A DNA stretch of 64,000 bases from Pseudomonas sp. GM79. Its GTDB lineage: Bacteria > Pseudomonadota > Gammaproteobacteria > Pseudomonadales > Pseudomonadaceae. The stretch covers positions 1 to 64,000 of the forward strand of contig NZ_AKJE01000087.1 of NCBI RefSeq assembly GCF_000282495.1, read 5' to 3'. Within the stretch, counting starts at the first letter, position 1. Each line of letters opens with the position of its first letter. Below the pieces are notes generated by a model. It was given only the letters and a program-made list of their open reading frames with translations, was not told the DNA's origin and made no database searches. A program made the translations under genes and the position numbers. This document shows positions 25,160 to 33,348 of the stretch, in pieces.

Positions 25160-26233
25160 TCAGTTGCCCAACAATCGCTGCTGCACAAAACCAATTCGCT
25201 CACGCAAACGAGCGACAGCGTTGGCCCCGTCAGACCCAGTGACTCTTTTGAACTCATCGCTATCCAGCCATCTTTGCACGTCGATGTTTTGAGCGTTATG
25301 GAGTGTTGGGTCGTCGTTGAGAGCCAATCTTGTTCCGATAGCTATTGCTTCGAATCTCGCTCTAGGAGTCGCCTTCGCGGTCTGAGTTTTCCTAAAACCA
25401 TAAGGAAATACCCTCTCAACAAAACTCATAACCTGATCGAATTGACGGCGATACTCCTGAATTAGATTAGGGTCAGCAGCCACACGCTCATTCATACCTT
25501 TGACGTAACCAAAAAGGAATTCAGCCGGACGATCTTTGTAGCCCTGCAACCCGTCACCGTAAGCAAAAAGTCGGGTAACAAGATCTTCCCGCCCCCTTTC
25601 CTTCTCATCTTTGGTTGAAACCGGCGCGAGAGTTTTCAACCTAGGGTCCACGGCGAGTTCAATAATGAGGCTCATAAAATCACCTGCCAGTGCTCCCCTA
25701 CGCACCTCAGCATGATTTGCGATTTTGCTACCAGTGTTAATCCGCTCAAACAGATCGAAGCGTGCTTGTTCATCAGCATGCTCATTCAAGACAATGCCTC
25801 GAATCGACCTATTATTGATTTTCCGTTTGCGAGACTCGGGCAGCTCAGCAAATGTAAAACTTGAAAGCTTCGTCAAGCTCTCAAGCTCTCCTAAGCGAAA
25901 ATCATCATGCACGAATTCAGCAATGGTCCTCAGTCGCTGTGATCCATCAACGATTTCCAGCTTACCGTTTGGCATTTCCCAAAAAAACAGAAACGGGATT
26001 GGTAGGCCCAAAAGCACCGATTCTATAAATCGTGATTTTCGGTCGTCTTCCCATGTGAAGCTACGCTGATAGGGAGGGACTACAAATTCGCCATTCTTGA
26101 CCTTGGCAGCCAAAAGCTCAATGGAGTATTCAGTAAGATAGAATTCAATTCGCTTCGATAGCTCAACAATCTGAGCCTCCGCACTCGCAATGTCATCCTT
26201 GGTTTTCGCAGCATGTTGCTTTGGAGGTCTCAT
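25160..26233 (-). CDS. DUF262 domain protein (ParB/Srx-like nucleotide-binding)
   Basis: A 357-residue protein whose N-terminal half is a DUF262 domain: VVPPYQRSFTW at 51–61, LPIPFLFFWEM near 78–88, VDGSQRLRT at 95–103, and FERINTGSKIANHAEVRRG near 163–181. The DGQQR-type motif is the nucleotide-binding/hydrolysing signature of ParB/Srx-like proteins such as GmrS of the GmrSD modified-DNA restriction enzyme. The GmrD-type HNH part (DUF1524) is missing. The C-terminal part is helical. It is the promoter-proximal gene of the operon and probably the sensing or switching component. Confidence 0.83.
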   Translation of the reverse strand: MRPPKQHAAKTKDDIASAEAQIVELSKRIEFYLTEYSIELLAAKVKNGEFVVPPYQRSFTWEDDRKSRFIESVLLGLPIPFLFFWEMPNGKLEIVDGSQRLRTIAEFVHDDFRLGELESLTKLSSFTFAELPESRKRKINNRSIRGIVLNEHADEQARFDLFERINTGSKIANHAEVRRGALAGDFMSLIIELAVDPRLKTLAPVSTKDEKERGREDLVTRLFAYGDGLQGYKDRPAEFLFGYVKGMNERVAADPNLIQEYRRQFDQVMSFVERVFPYGFRKTQTAKATPRARFEAIAIGTRLALNDDPTLHNAQNIDVQRWLDSDEFKRVTGSDGANAVARLRERIGFVQQRLLGN

Positions 26234-26583
26234 AGGCTTCGTTGTTCTCTTTAGGTTCGCGCCCTGAACGCGCTGCTTTGCAGCTAACTAACTGAAAAAT
26301 GTTTGGCCTACCGGCAGAGCAATTTGTCCCATCAGATAGGCATTTCCCAACGATACCACAAGGGCCGCAGTGGGTTTGAGAGCCAGCCCATATCTTGGCG
26401 CCTGAGCCGTACCGCCAAGACGCGGAGGGCAAGAACCAGCTTGATGTTACCGACCTTCCCGAAAAGCTCACTCACGCGCTCTGAGGACGCTTGCGGCAAA
26501 CGGGGCGGGAAAGATGGGTAGACAGCAATAGGCAAACCGTCAGGACTAAGGTTCTCTGGTTACCCTTGGCAACGGAAAACAAA
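26234..26583. other. Leader of the defence operon and non-coding right end of the element
   Basis: About 350 bases between the first gene of the operon and the element's terminator. It must contain the operon promoter. The middle part (26300–26520) is more GC-rich than the rest of the island and may derive from another insertion. No convincing gene or RNA is visible. Confidence 0.4.
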
Positions 26584-26619
26584 AAAGCCCGCAAGACGTT
26601 ATCACGCCATGCGGGCTTT
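26584..26619. terminator. Element-borne terminator behind tRNA-Ser
   Basis: AAAGCCCGCA and TGCGGGCTTT form a ten-base stem, and on the minus strand a run of six T follows. It lies 87 bases past the tRNA 3' end and replaces the chromosomal terminator that the island displaced to 12340–12377. Confidence 0.85.
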
Positions 26620-26639
26620 GTGGGATCACTGTGGGATCA
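26619..26639. repeat. Right candidate integrase arm sites
   Basis: Two tandem units of the GTGGGATCAC type, 20 of 21 bases identical and in the same orientation to 12561–12581 at the other end of the element. Position just inside the right end suggests arm-type recombinase binding sites. Confidence 0.55.
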
Positions 26640-26705
26640 CCTTACTGCTGCTAGAAAAACTCTTTACATTACGTTTTCCGTAAGTGCCTGATTTCCTAGC
26701 TAAAT

Positions 26706-26767
26706 ATGGCGGAGAGATAGGGATTCGAACCCTAGGTACCGGTGAAGGTACAACGGATTTCGAATCC
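26706..26767 (-). repeat. attR: 62-bp direct repeat inside the intact tRNA-Ser
   Basis: Identical to 12384–12445. It spans the CCA end up to the anticodon loop of the complete tRNA gene, so the crossover took place within or near these 62 bases and the element restored the 3' half. Confidence 0.95.
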
Positions 26768-26796
26768 GTCCCATTCGGCCACTCTGGCATCTCTCC
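26707..26796 (-). tRNA. tRNA-Ser (anticodon CGA)
   Basis: A 90-base class II tRNA read from GGAGAGATGCCAGAGTGGCC. The anticodon loop TTCGAAA lies between ACGGA and TCCGT stem strands, giving CGA for UCG codons. A long variable arm follows, then GGTTCGAATCC in the T arm and an encoded CCA. The acceptor stem pairs GGAGAGA with TCTCTCC. The gene is complete despite the island. purC lies upstream in the same direction. Confidence 0.96.
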
Positions 26797-26879
26797 AACG
26801 GCGCGCATCATAACAACACTTTTGCCGGAAGCGAACCCCCTAAGCGAAATTTTTCCGTGCTATCAGATGCTTGCGTCGA

Positions 26880-27593
26880 TTACAGCGGTACACCCAGACG
26901 ATTGGCGACTTCTTCGTAAGCTTCGATGACGTCACCGAGGCCCTGACGGAAGCGGTCCTTGTCCATTTTCTTGCCGGTGGCCTTGTCCCACAGACGGCAG
27001 CCGTCCGGGCTGAACTCGTCGCCCAGGACGATGGAGCCGTCGGAGAAAACGCCGAACTCAAGCTTGAAGTCGACCAGCAGCAGGCCGGCGTCGTCGAACA
27101 GTTTGCTCAGGACTTCGTTGACCTTCAGCGACAGTTCTTTCATGCGAACCAGTTGCTCGGCGGTGCCCCAACCGAATGCCACGACGTGGGATTCGTTGAT
27201 GAACGGGTCGCCCTTGGCGTCGTCCTTCAGGAACAGTTCGAAGGTGTAAGGGTTGAGCTTCATGCCCTCTTCAACGCCCAGGCGTTTGACCAGGCTGCCG
27301 GCGGCGTAGTTACGCACGACGCACTCGACCGGGATCATGTCGAGCTTCTTCACCAGGCATTCGTTGTCGCCCAGCAGTTTGTCGAATTGAGTCGGCACGC
27401 CGGCTGCTTCGAGTTTCTGCATGATGAAGGCGTTGAACTTGTTGTTCACCATGCCTTTGCGGTCGAGCTGCTCGATGCGCTTGCCGTCGAACGCCGAGGT
27501 GTCGTTGCGAAACAGCAGGATCAAGCGGTCAGCGTCATCGGTCTTGTAAACCGATTTGGCTTTGCCGCGGTAGAGTTCTTCACGTTTTTCCAT
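26880..27593 (-). CDS. purC: Phosphoribosylaminoimidazole-succinocarboxamide synthase
   Basis: A 237-residue cytoplasmic ligase that joins CAIR and aspartate with ATP to make SAICAR in purine synthesis. Signature strings are YRGKAKSVY at the N-terminus, VVRNYAAGSL, and VDFKLEFG followed by LGDEFSPDGCRLWD. The length fits the bacterial single-domain enzyme. CGGAGC precedes the ATG. It is the last gene in the dapA–bamC–MBL–purC series read towards tRNA-Ser. Confidence 0.97.
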   Translation of the reverse strand: MEKREELYRGKAKSVYKTDDADRLILLFRNDTSAFDGKRIEQLDRKGMVNNKFNAFIMQKLEAAGVPTQFDKLLGDNECLVKKLDMIPVECVVRNYAAGSLVKRLGVEEGMKLNPYTFELFLKDDAKGDPFINESHVVAFGWGTAEQLVRMKELSLKVNEVLSKLFDDAGLLLVDFKLEFGVFSDGSIVLGDEFSPDGCRLWDKATGKKMDKDRFRQGLGDVIEAYEEVANRLGVPL

Positions 27594-27621
27594 GATGGGC
27601 TCCGCTTGCTAAGTAGGTGGG

Positions 27622-28380
27622 CTAGGCGATGTGTCGCCAGTCGAGCCCTGAATCTTGATCGGCCAGTTGCAGCCAGTCCGGGTCGCACCCGAGGGTGTCG
27701 ACAAAACATTGCCGGGCCAGCTGCGGCAGGTTGTTCTTGCTGCTCAGATGGGCCAGGACCAGGTGTTGCAGGCCTTGCCAGCCCAACTCGGCCACCAGGA
27801 ATGCCGCCTGATGGTTGTTCAAATGTCCCAATTCACCGCCCACCCGTTGCTTGAGAAAGTACGGGTAGTGACCGCGAGCCAGCATGTCACGGCAATGATT
27901 GGACTCGATCATCAATGCATCGAGGTCCCGGTAGCCGTCCAGCACCTTGTTGCAATATGAGCCCAGGTCGGTCAACAGGCCGAAACGCCGCTGACCGTCG
28001 CTGAAGACATACTGCGTCGGCTCCTGTGCATCATGGGCCACGGCAATGACGCCGATGCTCAGGTTACCGATTTGCAGTTGCTCGCCGCCAGCCAGAAAGC
28101 CTGCGGGTTCAATCGGTTTGCGCATCCCGCGCAGGGTCCCGCGACTGAGGTAGACAGGCAGATTGTAACGCCGAGACAGCAAACCCACGCCATGCACGTG
28201 GTCGGCATGTTCGTGGGTCACGAGTATCGCGCTCAGCTGCGAAGGGTTCACACCCAGTCGCAGCAGGCGTTTTTCGGTTTCTCGCAGGGAGAAACCACAA
28301 TCCACCAGTACATACGTGTCGTCGCTGGCTATCAGCGTGCCGTTCCCTTGGCTACCGCTGCCGAGAACGGCAAAACGCAT
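27622..28380 (-). CDS. MBL-fold metallo-hydrolase
   Basis: A 252-residue metallo-beta-lactamase-fold protein: an N-terminal GSGSQGNGTLI loop as in the YycJ/PhnP-like group, then the metal motif THEHADH (near 55–61), a His around VAHDAQEP, and Asp in LLTDLG. It lacks a signal peptide and is cytoplasmic. Members of this group act on nucleic acids or phosphodiesters, but the substrate here is unknown. It starts four bases after the bamC stop and precedes purC by 28 bases, so it is part of the dapA–purC operon. Confidence 0.82.
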   Translation of the reverse strand: MRFAVLGSGSQGNGTLIASDDTYVLVDCGFSLRETEKRLLRLGVNPSQLSAILVTHEHADHVHGVGLLSRRYNLPVYLSRGTLRGMRKPIEPAGFLAGGEQLQIGNLSIGVIAVAHDAQEPTQYVFSDGQRRFGLLTDLGSYCNKVLDGYRDLDALMIESNHCRDMLARGHYPYFLKQRVGGELGHLNNHQAAFLVAELGWQGLQHLVLAHLSSKNNLPQLARQCFVDTLGCDPDWLQLADQDSGLDWRHIA

Positions 28381-28384
28381 GTGA

Positions 28385-29500
28385 TCAGCCCAGGTTGTCC
28401 TGAATCACGCTCAACACTTTGCGCGCCACATCTGCTGGCGCCACGGTGTTGATGTTTTTCTCGACGGTGACTTGCACGTTCTCGCCAACCTTGCTCAGGC
28501 GAACCTGATAACGCTCGGCGCGGGCTTCAACTTCTTCCTTGTCCGGCTTGCTGCCGAACAGACCGCTGAAGAAACCTGGCTTCTCGTCCTTTTTCTCGGC
28601 TTTTTCGGCGAGGTTGATGTAGTACAGGCCCAGGCTGCGGTTGATGTCTTCAACACGCCATTCGCCCTGTTCCAGCGCACGACCGACACTCGACCAGGCA
28701 CGATCCAGATCGGAACCGACGTTGAGCACCGGGTTGCCGCTGCCATCTTCGGTCAGGCTGACACGACTTGGCGTATCGAAATCACGAGAGGCCAGCATGG
28801 AGACCGAACCGCCCTTCTCCGAGGTGCGGCTCATGCTTGCCAGCATGTCGTCGACCAGTGCTGCGTCCAGGCCGGTGTTAACCGAACGATTGGTGAAATC
28901 CACATTGGCGGTGCTGCCGGCAGGACGCTCGGCGCTGACCACGTAGACTTCACTGGTGTTGCGCTGCACGCCTGGCTCGATACGCACCCGCACACGGCTT
29001 TCACTGTCGGCGCCGACACCGGCTGCGCTCAAGCGCTTGGCCATTGCAGCGGACAGTTCGTCGGAACGCTGCCAGGTGGTGGTGAATTCGCCGGTTTGCG
29101 GGCGTTGCTCGTCCAGACGGAAACCGTTGTCCTGGAAGAACTGCACGGCCACGGGCCAGACTTCGGCCGGTGGGTGCTGGGCCATGACCCAACGCGAATC
29201 GCCGCTCTTCTGCAGGGTGTAGTCGCTGGCATCAGCCGCGGCCGACAGCGGCTGCGGACGAGGCACGATGTATTCGCCCTTGGCGGTGTCGTCAGCCACG
29301 TTGCGCGGGATCGGCAACAGCGGATCCAGACGCTTGGCGGTGCTGACGTCCGGTGGCAGTTGCATCGGTGCAGTCTGTTGCGCTTCCAGGTAGTCGCTAC
29401 CACGGTCACGGAAATAACCTTCCGGGCCCCAGATCCATCCGCAGCCACTGGTGCTGGAGATAATCAAGGCAAGTGCGGAAAGTCCGGCCAATCGCTTCAT
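28385..29500 (-). CDS. bamC: Outer membrane protein assembly factor BamC
   Basis: A 371-residue lipoprotein of the BAM complex, which inserts beta-barrel proteins into the outer membrane. The signal MKRLAGLSALALIISSTSGC gives a lipidated cysteine at 20, followed by a characteristic extended N-terminal region and two helix-grip domains. GAGGAAG lies before the ATG. The gene follows dapA by 17 bases, the usual dapA–bamC arrangement of gammaproteobacteria. Confidence 0.93.
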   Translation of the reverse strand: MKRLAGLSALALIISSTSGCGWIWGPEGYFRDRGSDYLEAQQTAPMQLPPDVSTAKRLDPLLPIPRNVADDTAKGEYIVPRPQPLSAAADASDYTLQKSGDSRWVMAQHPPAEVWPVAVQFFQDNGFRLDEQRPQTGEFTTTWQRSDELSAAMAKRLSAAGVGADSESRVRVRIEPGVQRNTSEVYVVSAERPAGSTANVDFTNRSVNTGLDAALVDDMLASMSRTSEKGGSVSMLASRDFDTPSRVSLTEDGSGNPVLNVGSDLDRAWSSVGRALEQGEWRVEDINRSLGLYYINLAEKAEKKDEKPGFFSGLFGSKPDKEEVEARAERYQVRLSKVGENVQVTVEKNINTVAPADVARKVLSVIQDNLG

Positions 29501-29517
29501 GCGTAGTACTTCCTCAA

Positions 29518-30396
29518 TTAAACCAGGACGCCGGACTGGCGCATGGCCTGCCGCAGCGGTTCGTGACAGGCAGCGCTGAGCCAGGTGAGCGGCAGACGGA
29601 TACCGTCCGGCATCAAGCCCATTTCATGCAGTGCCCATTTCACGGGGATAGGGTTGGATTCGATAAACAGGGTTTTATTGAGCGGCATCAGCTTTTCGTG
29701 GATCGCCCGGGCTTTGACGGCATCACCGGCCATGGCCGCGGCACACAACTCGCTCATGGCGCGCGGTGCGACGTTGGCGGTCACCGAAATATTGCCCTTG
29801 CCGCCGAGCAGCATCAGCTCGACCGCGGTCGCGTCGTCACCGGAATACACCAGGAAGTCGCTGCTCACGCCGGCCAGGATGTCCTTGGCGCGCTGCAGGT
29901 CGCCCGTGGCTTCCTTGATGCCGATGATGTTCTTCACGGTCGACAGGCGGATCACCGTCTCGGCCTGCATGTCGCAGGCGGTACGGCCCGGCACGTTGTA
30001 AAGGATCTGCGGGATGTCGACGGCTTCGGCGATGGCCTTGAAGTGCTGGTACAGGCCTTCTTGCGTCGGCTTGTTGTAATAAGGGGTTACCAGCAGGCAC
30101 GCGTCGGCGCCGGCGTTCTTCGCGTTGGTGGTCAGTTCGATCGCTTCGCGCGTCGAATTGGCGCCCGTACCGGCGATCACCGGAATACGCCCTGCAACCT
30201 GGGCAACCACGCGACGAATCACTTCGATGTGTTCGTTCACGTCAAGCGTGGCCGACTCACCTGTAGTGCCGACCGCCACGATGGCGTTGGTGCCCTCTTG
30301 CAGGTGGAAGTCCACCAGTTTGCTCAGGCTGTCCCAGTCGAGACGACCCTGTGCATCCATGGGTGTGACCAGTGCCACCATACTGCCCGCAATCAT
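29518..30396 (-). CDS. dapA: 4-hydroxy-tetrahydrodipicolinate synthase
   Basis: A 292-residue TIM-barrel class I aldolase that condenses pyruvate with aspartate semialdehyde at the entry to lysine and diaminopimelate synthesis. Visible signatures are VGTTGESATL near the N-terminus, YYNKPTQEGLYQHF with the active-site tyrosine, and IGIKEATGD with the Schiff-base lysine. The start MIAGSMVALVTPM has AGGAG upstream and matches the usual length; the frame is open 84 bases further upstream without support. First gene of the dapA–bamC–MBL–purC operon. Confidence 0.97.
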   Translation of the reverse strand: MIAGSMVALVTPMDAQGRLDWDSLSKLVDFHLQEGTNAIVAVGTTGESATLDVNEHIEVIRRVVAQVAGRIPVIAGTGANSTREAIELTTNAKNAGADACLLVTPYYNKPTQEGLYQHFKAIAEAVDIPQILYNVPGRTACDMQAETVIRLSTVKNIIGIKEATGDLQRAKDILAGVSSDFLVYSGDDATAVELMLLGGKGNISVTANVAPRAMSELCAAAMAGDAVKARAIHEKLMPLNKTLFIESNPIPVKWALHEMGLMPDGIRLPLTWLSAACHEPLRQAMRQSGVLV

Positions 30397-30722
30397 GCAA
30401 CCGCTCCTGCCGGAAAAAGAGAGCGGTAATGGTACTGGCGCCAAGATGCTTGTACAAGCGAAGTACTGCGCTGCTGCCATTCCCCTTGGCGCTGCTTTTC
30501 GCTACCCTTCAGACTTTGATCGGTACTGATAAGCTCGTACGCCGCGTTCCAGCCTCCATTTTCGGCATCACAAGCCCCGATCCAGCGTTGCCACCCCTCG
30601 CTCTCGCCACTCTGGAGCACGTCGCAACCTTCGGCCGGGTTTTCTGAATTCGCATCCGCAGGCTCGTCCCGGTAAAAAAAGCCCATAAAAGTATCGACCG
30701 CTCATCGCTTTAGGAATGCTGC
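30397..30722. other. Divergent promoter region dapA / ACT-domain gene
   Basis: A 326-base region with the leaders of both genes. I see no conserved riboswitch, large repeat or credible short gene in it. Confidence 0.5.
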
Positions 30723-31283
30723 ATGTCCACCCCCACAGTTCGCGAACAATTCCTTGTCATCAGTGCCCTCGGCGCCAACCCCATGGAGCTGACTAACGTC
30801 CTGTGCCGCGCCAGCCATGAAAACCGCTGCGCCGTGGTCACCTCTCGCCTGACGCGTCATGGCGAATGCAGTGCGTTGATCCTTGAAATCTCGGGCAGCT
30901 GGGACGCCCTGGCGCGCCTCGAGGGCAGCCTGCCAGTGCTGGCCAAACGGCACGCCTTCACCGTTAACGTGGTCCGCAGCGCAGCCCTGGAGAACCGTCC
31001 CCAGGCCCTGCCGTACGTTGCCTACGTCAGCTCGGCTTACCGTCCGGACATCATCAACGAGCTGTGCCAGTTCTTCATGGATCACAACGTCGAACTGGAG
31101 AACCTGACCTGCGACACCTATCAGGCCCCGCAGACCGGCGGCACCATGCTCAACGCCACGTTCACCGTGACCTTGCCGGCCGGCACCCAGATCAGCTGGT
31201 TGCGTGACCAGTTCCTGGATTTCGCCGACGCCATGAACCTGGACGCACTGATTGAGCCGTGGCGCCCACAAAACCCAATGTAA
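30723..31283 (+). CDS. ACT-domain regulator (glycine cleavage repressor GcvR-like)
   Basis: A 186-residue protein with two ACT-type domains (about residues 5–85 and 95–175), beginning MSTPTVREQFLVISALGANPMELTNV. This layout is that of GcvR, which modulates glycine cleavage genes in response to glycine by interacting with GcvA. AGGAATG precedes the ATG. The next gene, bcp, starts 11 bases later, and this gcvR–bcp arrangement is common in gammaproteobacteria. Glycine as ligand here is inferred. Confidence 0.82.
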   Translation: MSTPTVREQFLVISALGANPMELTNVLCRASHENRCAVVTSRLTRHGECSALILEISGSWDALARLEGSLPVLAKRHAFTVNVVRSAALENRPQALPYVAYVSSAYRPDIINELCQFFMDHNVELENLTCDTYQAPQTGGTMLNATFTVTLPAGTQISWLRDQFLDFADAMNLDALIEPWRPQNPM

Positions 31284-31293
31284 GGAAGCTTTC

Positions 31294-31767
31294 ATGGCCG
31301 TAGCCATCGACCAACCGGTTGCCGACTTCGAAGCACCCGCCACCAGCGGGCAATCCGTCAGCCTCGCGGGCCTCAAAGGCAAGCAAGTGGTGATTTACTT
31401 CTATCCGAAGGACAGCACGCCGGGCTGCACCACCCAGGGTCAGGGTTTTCGTGATCAGCTTGACGCCTTTAAAGCCGCCAATACTGAAGTCTTCGGCGTG
31501 TCTCGCGATAGCCTGAAATCCCATGAGAACTTCAAGGCCAAGCAGGCGTTCACTTTCGAGCTGATCAGTGACAAAGAAGAAGCGCTATGCCAGCAATTCG
31601 ACGTGATCAAACTGAAAAAGCTCTACGGCAAGGAATACATGGGCGTTGATCGCAGCACGTTCCTGATCGACAAGAACGGCGTGCTGCGTCAGGAATGGCG
31701 CGGTGTGAAGGTACCGGGGCATGTGGATGCGGTTTTGGCTGCTGCTCAGGCGCTGAACAAGGCCTGA
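31294..31767 (+). CDS. bcp: Thioredoxin-dependent thiol peroxidase Bcp
   Basis: A 157-residue peroxiredoxin that reduces hydrogen peroxide and organic hydroperoxides with electrons from thioredoxin. The peroxidatic cysteine is in DSTPGCTTQG near residue 47. The second cysteine that E. coli Bcp has five residues later is not present; a Cys in EALCQQFD may or may not serve to resolve. The ATG at 31294 follows TAAGGAAGC. It shares an operon with the upstream ACT-domain gene. A REP doublet follows the stop. Confidence 0.93.
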   Translation: MAVAIDQPVADFEAPATSGQSVSLAGLKGKQVVIYFYPKDSTPGCTTQGQGFRDQLDAFKAANTEVFGVSRDSLKSHENFKAKQAFTFELISDKEEALCQQFDVIKLKKLYGKEYMGVDRSTFLIDKNGVLRQEWRGVKVPGHVDAVLAAAQALNKA

Positions 31768-31791
31768 TTATTTGGGCGTCTGTCCGGACGC

Positions 31792-31874
31792 CTTCGCGAG
31801 CAAGCCCGCTCCCACAGTTGACCGAGTTACCTGGGCAAGCACGGTCTAATGTGGGAGCGGGCTTGCTCGCGAAG
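31792..31874. repeat. REP doublet 2 (CTTCGCG…/…CGCGAAG outer ends)
   Basis: Reverse unit first (31792–31815), then forward unit (31851–31874), with a spacer containing AGTTGACCGAGTTAC. This is the opposite arrangement to the doublet at 6901. Intergenic, between bcp and the convergent transporter gene. Confidence 0.92.
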
Positions 31875-31909
31875 AGGCCCTCTGCCCCACCACAACCCCG
31901 CACCAACAA

Positions 31910-32980
31910 TTAAAGCAGCGGTGCCACCACCGGTTCTTTGCGCGGCCAGGCATCCAGCACAGCCTTGAACAGCGTCGCCAGGGGAATCGCAAAGAACACC
32001 CCCCAAAAGCCCCACAACCCACCAAACAACAGCACCGCGCAAATGATCGCCACCGGGTGCAGGTTGACCGCTTCCGAGAACAGCAGCGGCACCAGCACGT
32101 TGCCGTCCAGTGTCTGGATGATCCCGTAGACCGCCATCAAATAGATGAACTGATCGCTCCAGCCCCACTGGAACAGTGCAATCAGCAGCACTGGCACGGT
32201 CACCACCACCGCCCCGACGTAAGGCACCACCACCGACACACCCACCAGCAACGCCAGCAGCGCCGAATAGTTGAGCCCCAGCGCCACGAAGGCGATGTAA
32301 GTCACGCCACCGCAAATGAAGATTTCGATGACCTTGCCACGAATATAATTGGCGATCTGCCGATTCATTTCCTGGGCGACCCGGGTAATCAGCGCCCGCT
32401 CACGCGGCAGATAACCGCGGACCCACTGGCCGATCATCTCCCGGTCCTTGAGAAAGAAGAACACCAGGATCGGCACCAGCACCAGGTAGATCATGATGTT
32501 CACCAGCAGCGGCAGGCTCGACAGCGAGAATGTCAGCGCCCACTGGCCGAACTTGCCGATCTCGCCCCGTGCCACTTCGATCGCCTGCAGCACTTGCTCA
32601 TCCGACACCAGATGCGGATAGCGCTCGGGCAGCAGCAACAGCAGCGACTGCCATTTGGCGAGCATGCCGGGCAATTCGTTGAACAGCGTGATCAATTGGT
32701 GCCAGAGCAGTGGTACCACGATGATGATAAAAACCAGCAACAACCCCATGAATAACGCGAAAACCAGCCCCACCGCCGCGCCACCCGGCACGCGCAGGCG
32801 CTCGAGGGTCACTACCAGCCCCTGCATCAGATACGCCAGCACCATACCGGCCAGTACGGGCGCGAGCATTCCACCCAGGGTGAGCACCGCGGTAAATGCC
32901 AGAAACAGCAGCACCGCCAGCACCACGGCTTCTTCATCCGAGAAGTAGCGCTGAATCCAGTCGCGTAACACCTTGAACAT
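31910..32980 (-). CDS. AI-2E/PerM family transporter
   Basis: A 356-residue membrane protein with an N-terminal hydrophobic pair, a periplasmic-like helical insert (residues 90–150) and five or more C-terminal helices including PYVGAVVVTVPVLL. This is the AI-2E/PerM family; members are proposed to export autoinducer-2 or other solutes or to act as permeases, and their substrates are mostly unproven. ATG at 32980 with AAGGA upstream. It follows the TusA-like gene by about 30 bases on the same strand. Confidence 0.85.
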   Translation of the reverse strand: MFKVLRDWIQRYFSDEEAVVLAVLLFLAFTAVLTLGGMLAPVLAGMVLAYLMQGLVVTLERLRVPGGAAVGLVFALFMGLLLVFIIIVVPLLWHQLITLFNELPGMLAKWQSLLLLLPERYPHLVSDEQVLQAIEVARGEIGKFGQWALTFSLSSLPLLVNIMIYLVLVPILVFFFLKDREMIGQWVRGYLPRERALITRVAQEMNRQIANYIRGKVIEIFICGGVTYIAFVALGLNYSALLALLVGVSVVVPYVGAVVVTVPVLLIALFQWGWSDQFIYLMAVYGIIQTLDGNVLVPLLFSEAVNLHPVAIICAVLLFGGLWGFWGVFFAIPLATLFKAVLDAWPRKEPVVAPLL

Positions 32981-33011
32981 CAATAATCCTTAGAAACGAA
33001 CGCAGCAGGTT

Positions 33012-33251
33012 TCAGGCTTTTTTCAACCAATAGCGGTAAACACCCGCCTCATCTTCTTCACGAAGCAGCGTATGACCGGCCAATCGGGCAAAGGTGCGAA
33101 AGTCGCGCTGGGAACCTGCATCGGTGGCGATCACCTTGAGTACCGCACCGCTGGCCAGTCGGTTGAGCTCCAGTTTGGCTTTGAGCAACGGCAACGGGCA
33201 ATTCAGACCACTGGCGTCCAGTTCGGCGTCGTGGGTTACTGTGTCAGTCAT
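33012..33251 (-). CDS. TusA-family sulfurtransferase
   Basis: A 79-residue protein with the TusA/SirA motif CPLPLLKAK, whose cysteine carries a persulfide, and a C-terminal VYRYWLKKA. GGAG precedes the ATG. By position it corresponds to the P. aeruginosa protein PA1006, which has been linked to molybdenum homeostasis and nitrate respiration rather than to tRNA thiolation; whether this holds here is inferred from synteny. It is read before the AI-2E-family gene. Confidence 0.87.
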   Translation of the reverse strand: MTDTVTHDAELDASGLNCPLPLLKAKLELNRLASGAVLKVIATDAGSQRDFRTFARLAGHTLLREEDEAGVYRYWLKKA

Positions 33252-33348
33252 TGAATCACTCCGGGGCGGGGGTTAAGCCGCTTAGAATATCTGGTCCCAA
33301 GCGTAGTGTCCGGCTACAGTAAGGTCTTTGTCGACTAAGGCTTTGTGC

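Larger units (their letters stand above)
12384..26767. mobile_element. Integrative mobilisable element in tRNA-Ser(CGA)
   Basis: A 14.3-kb segment bounded by a perfect 62-bp direct repeat of the tRNA-Ser 3' portion. It is visibly more AT-rich than the flanks and its genes use AT-rich codons. It encodes a tyrosine integrase just inside the left end, an AlpA-like factor, a RepA-like ATPase, MobC and MobA, but no conjugative pore, so it must borrow a helper's transfer apparatus. Cargo includes envelope proteins and likely defence genes. The intact tRNA is at the right end, the integrase at the left end. Confidence 0.92.

Noticed and set aside
26303..26535. Small open frames on both strands near the right end of the island
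   Set aside because: They overlap one another on opposite strands, lack ribosome-binding sites and show no recognisable domain.
28472..29506. A 344-codon open frame antisense to bamC
   Set aside because: It is the shadow of bamC; its composition (Gly/Ala/Val with scattered His and Gln) is typical for such antisense frames.
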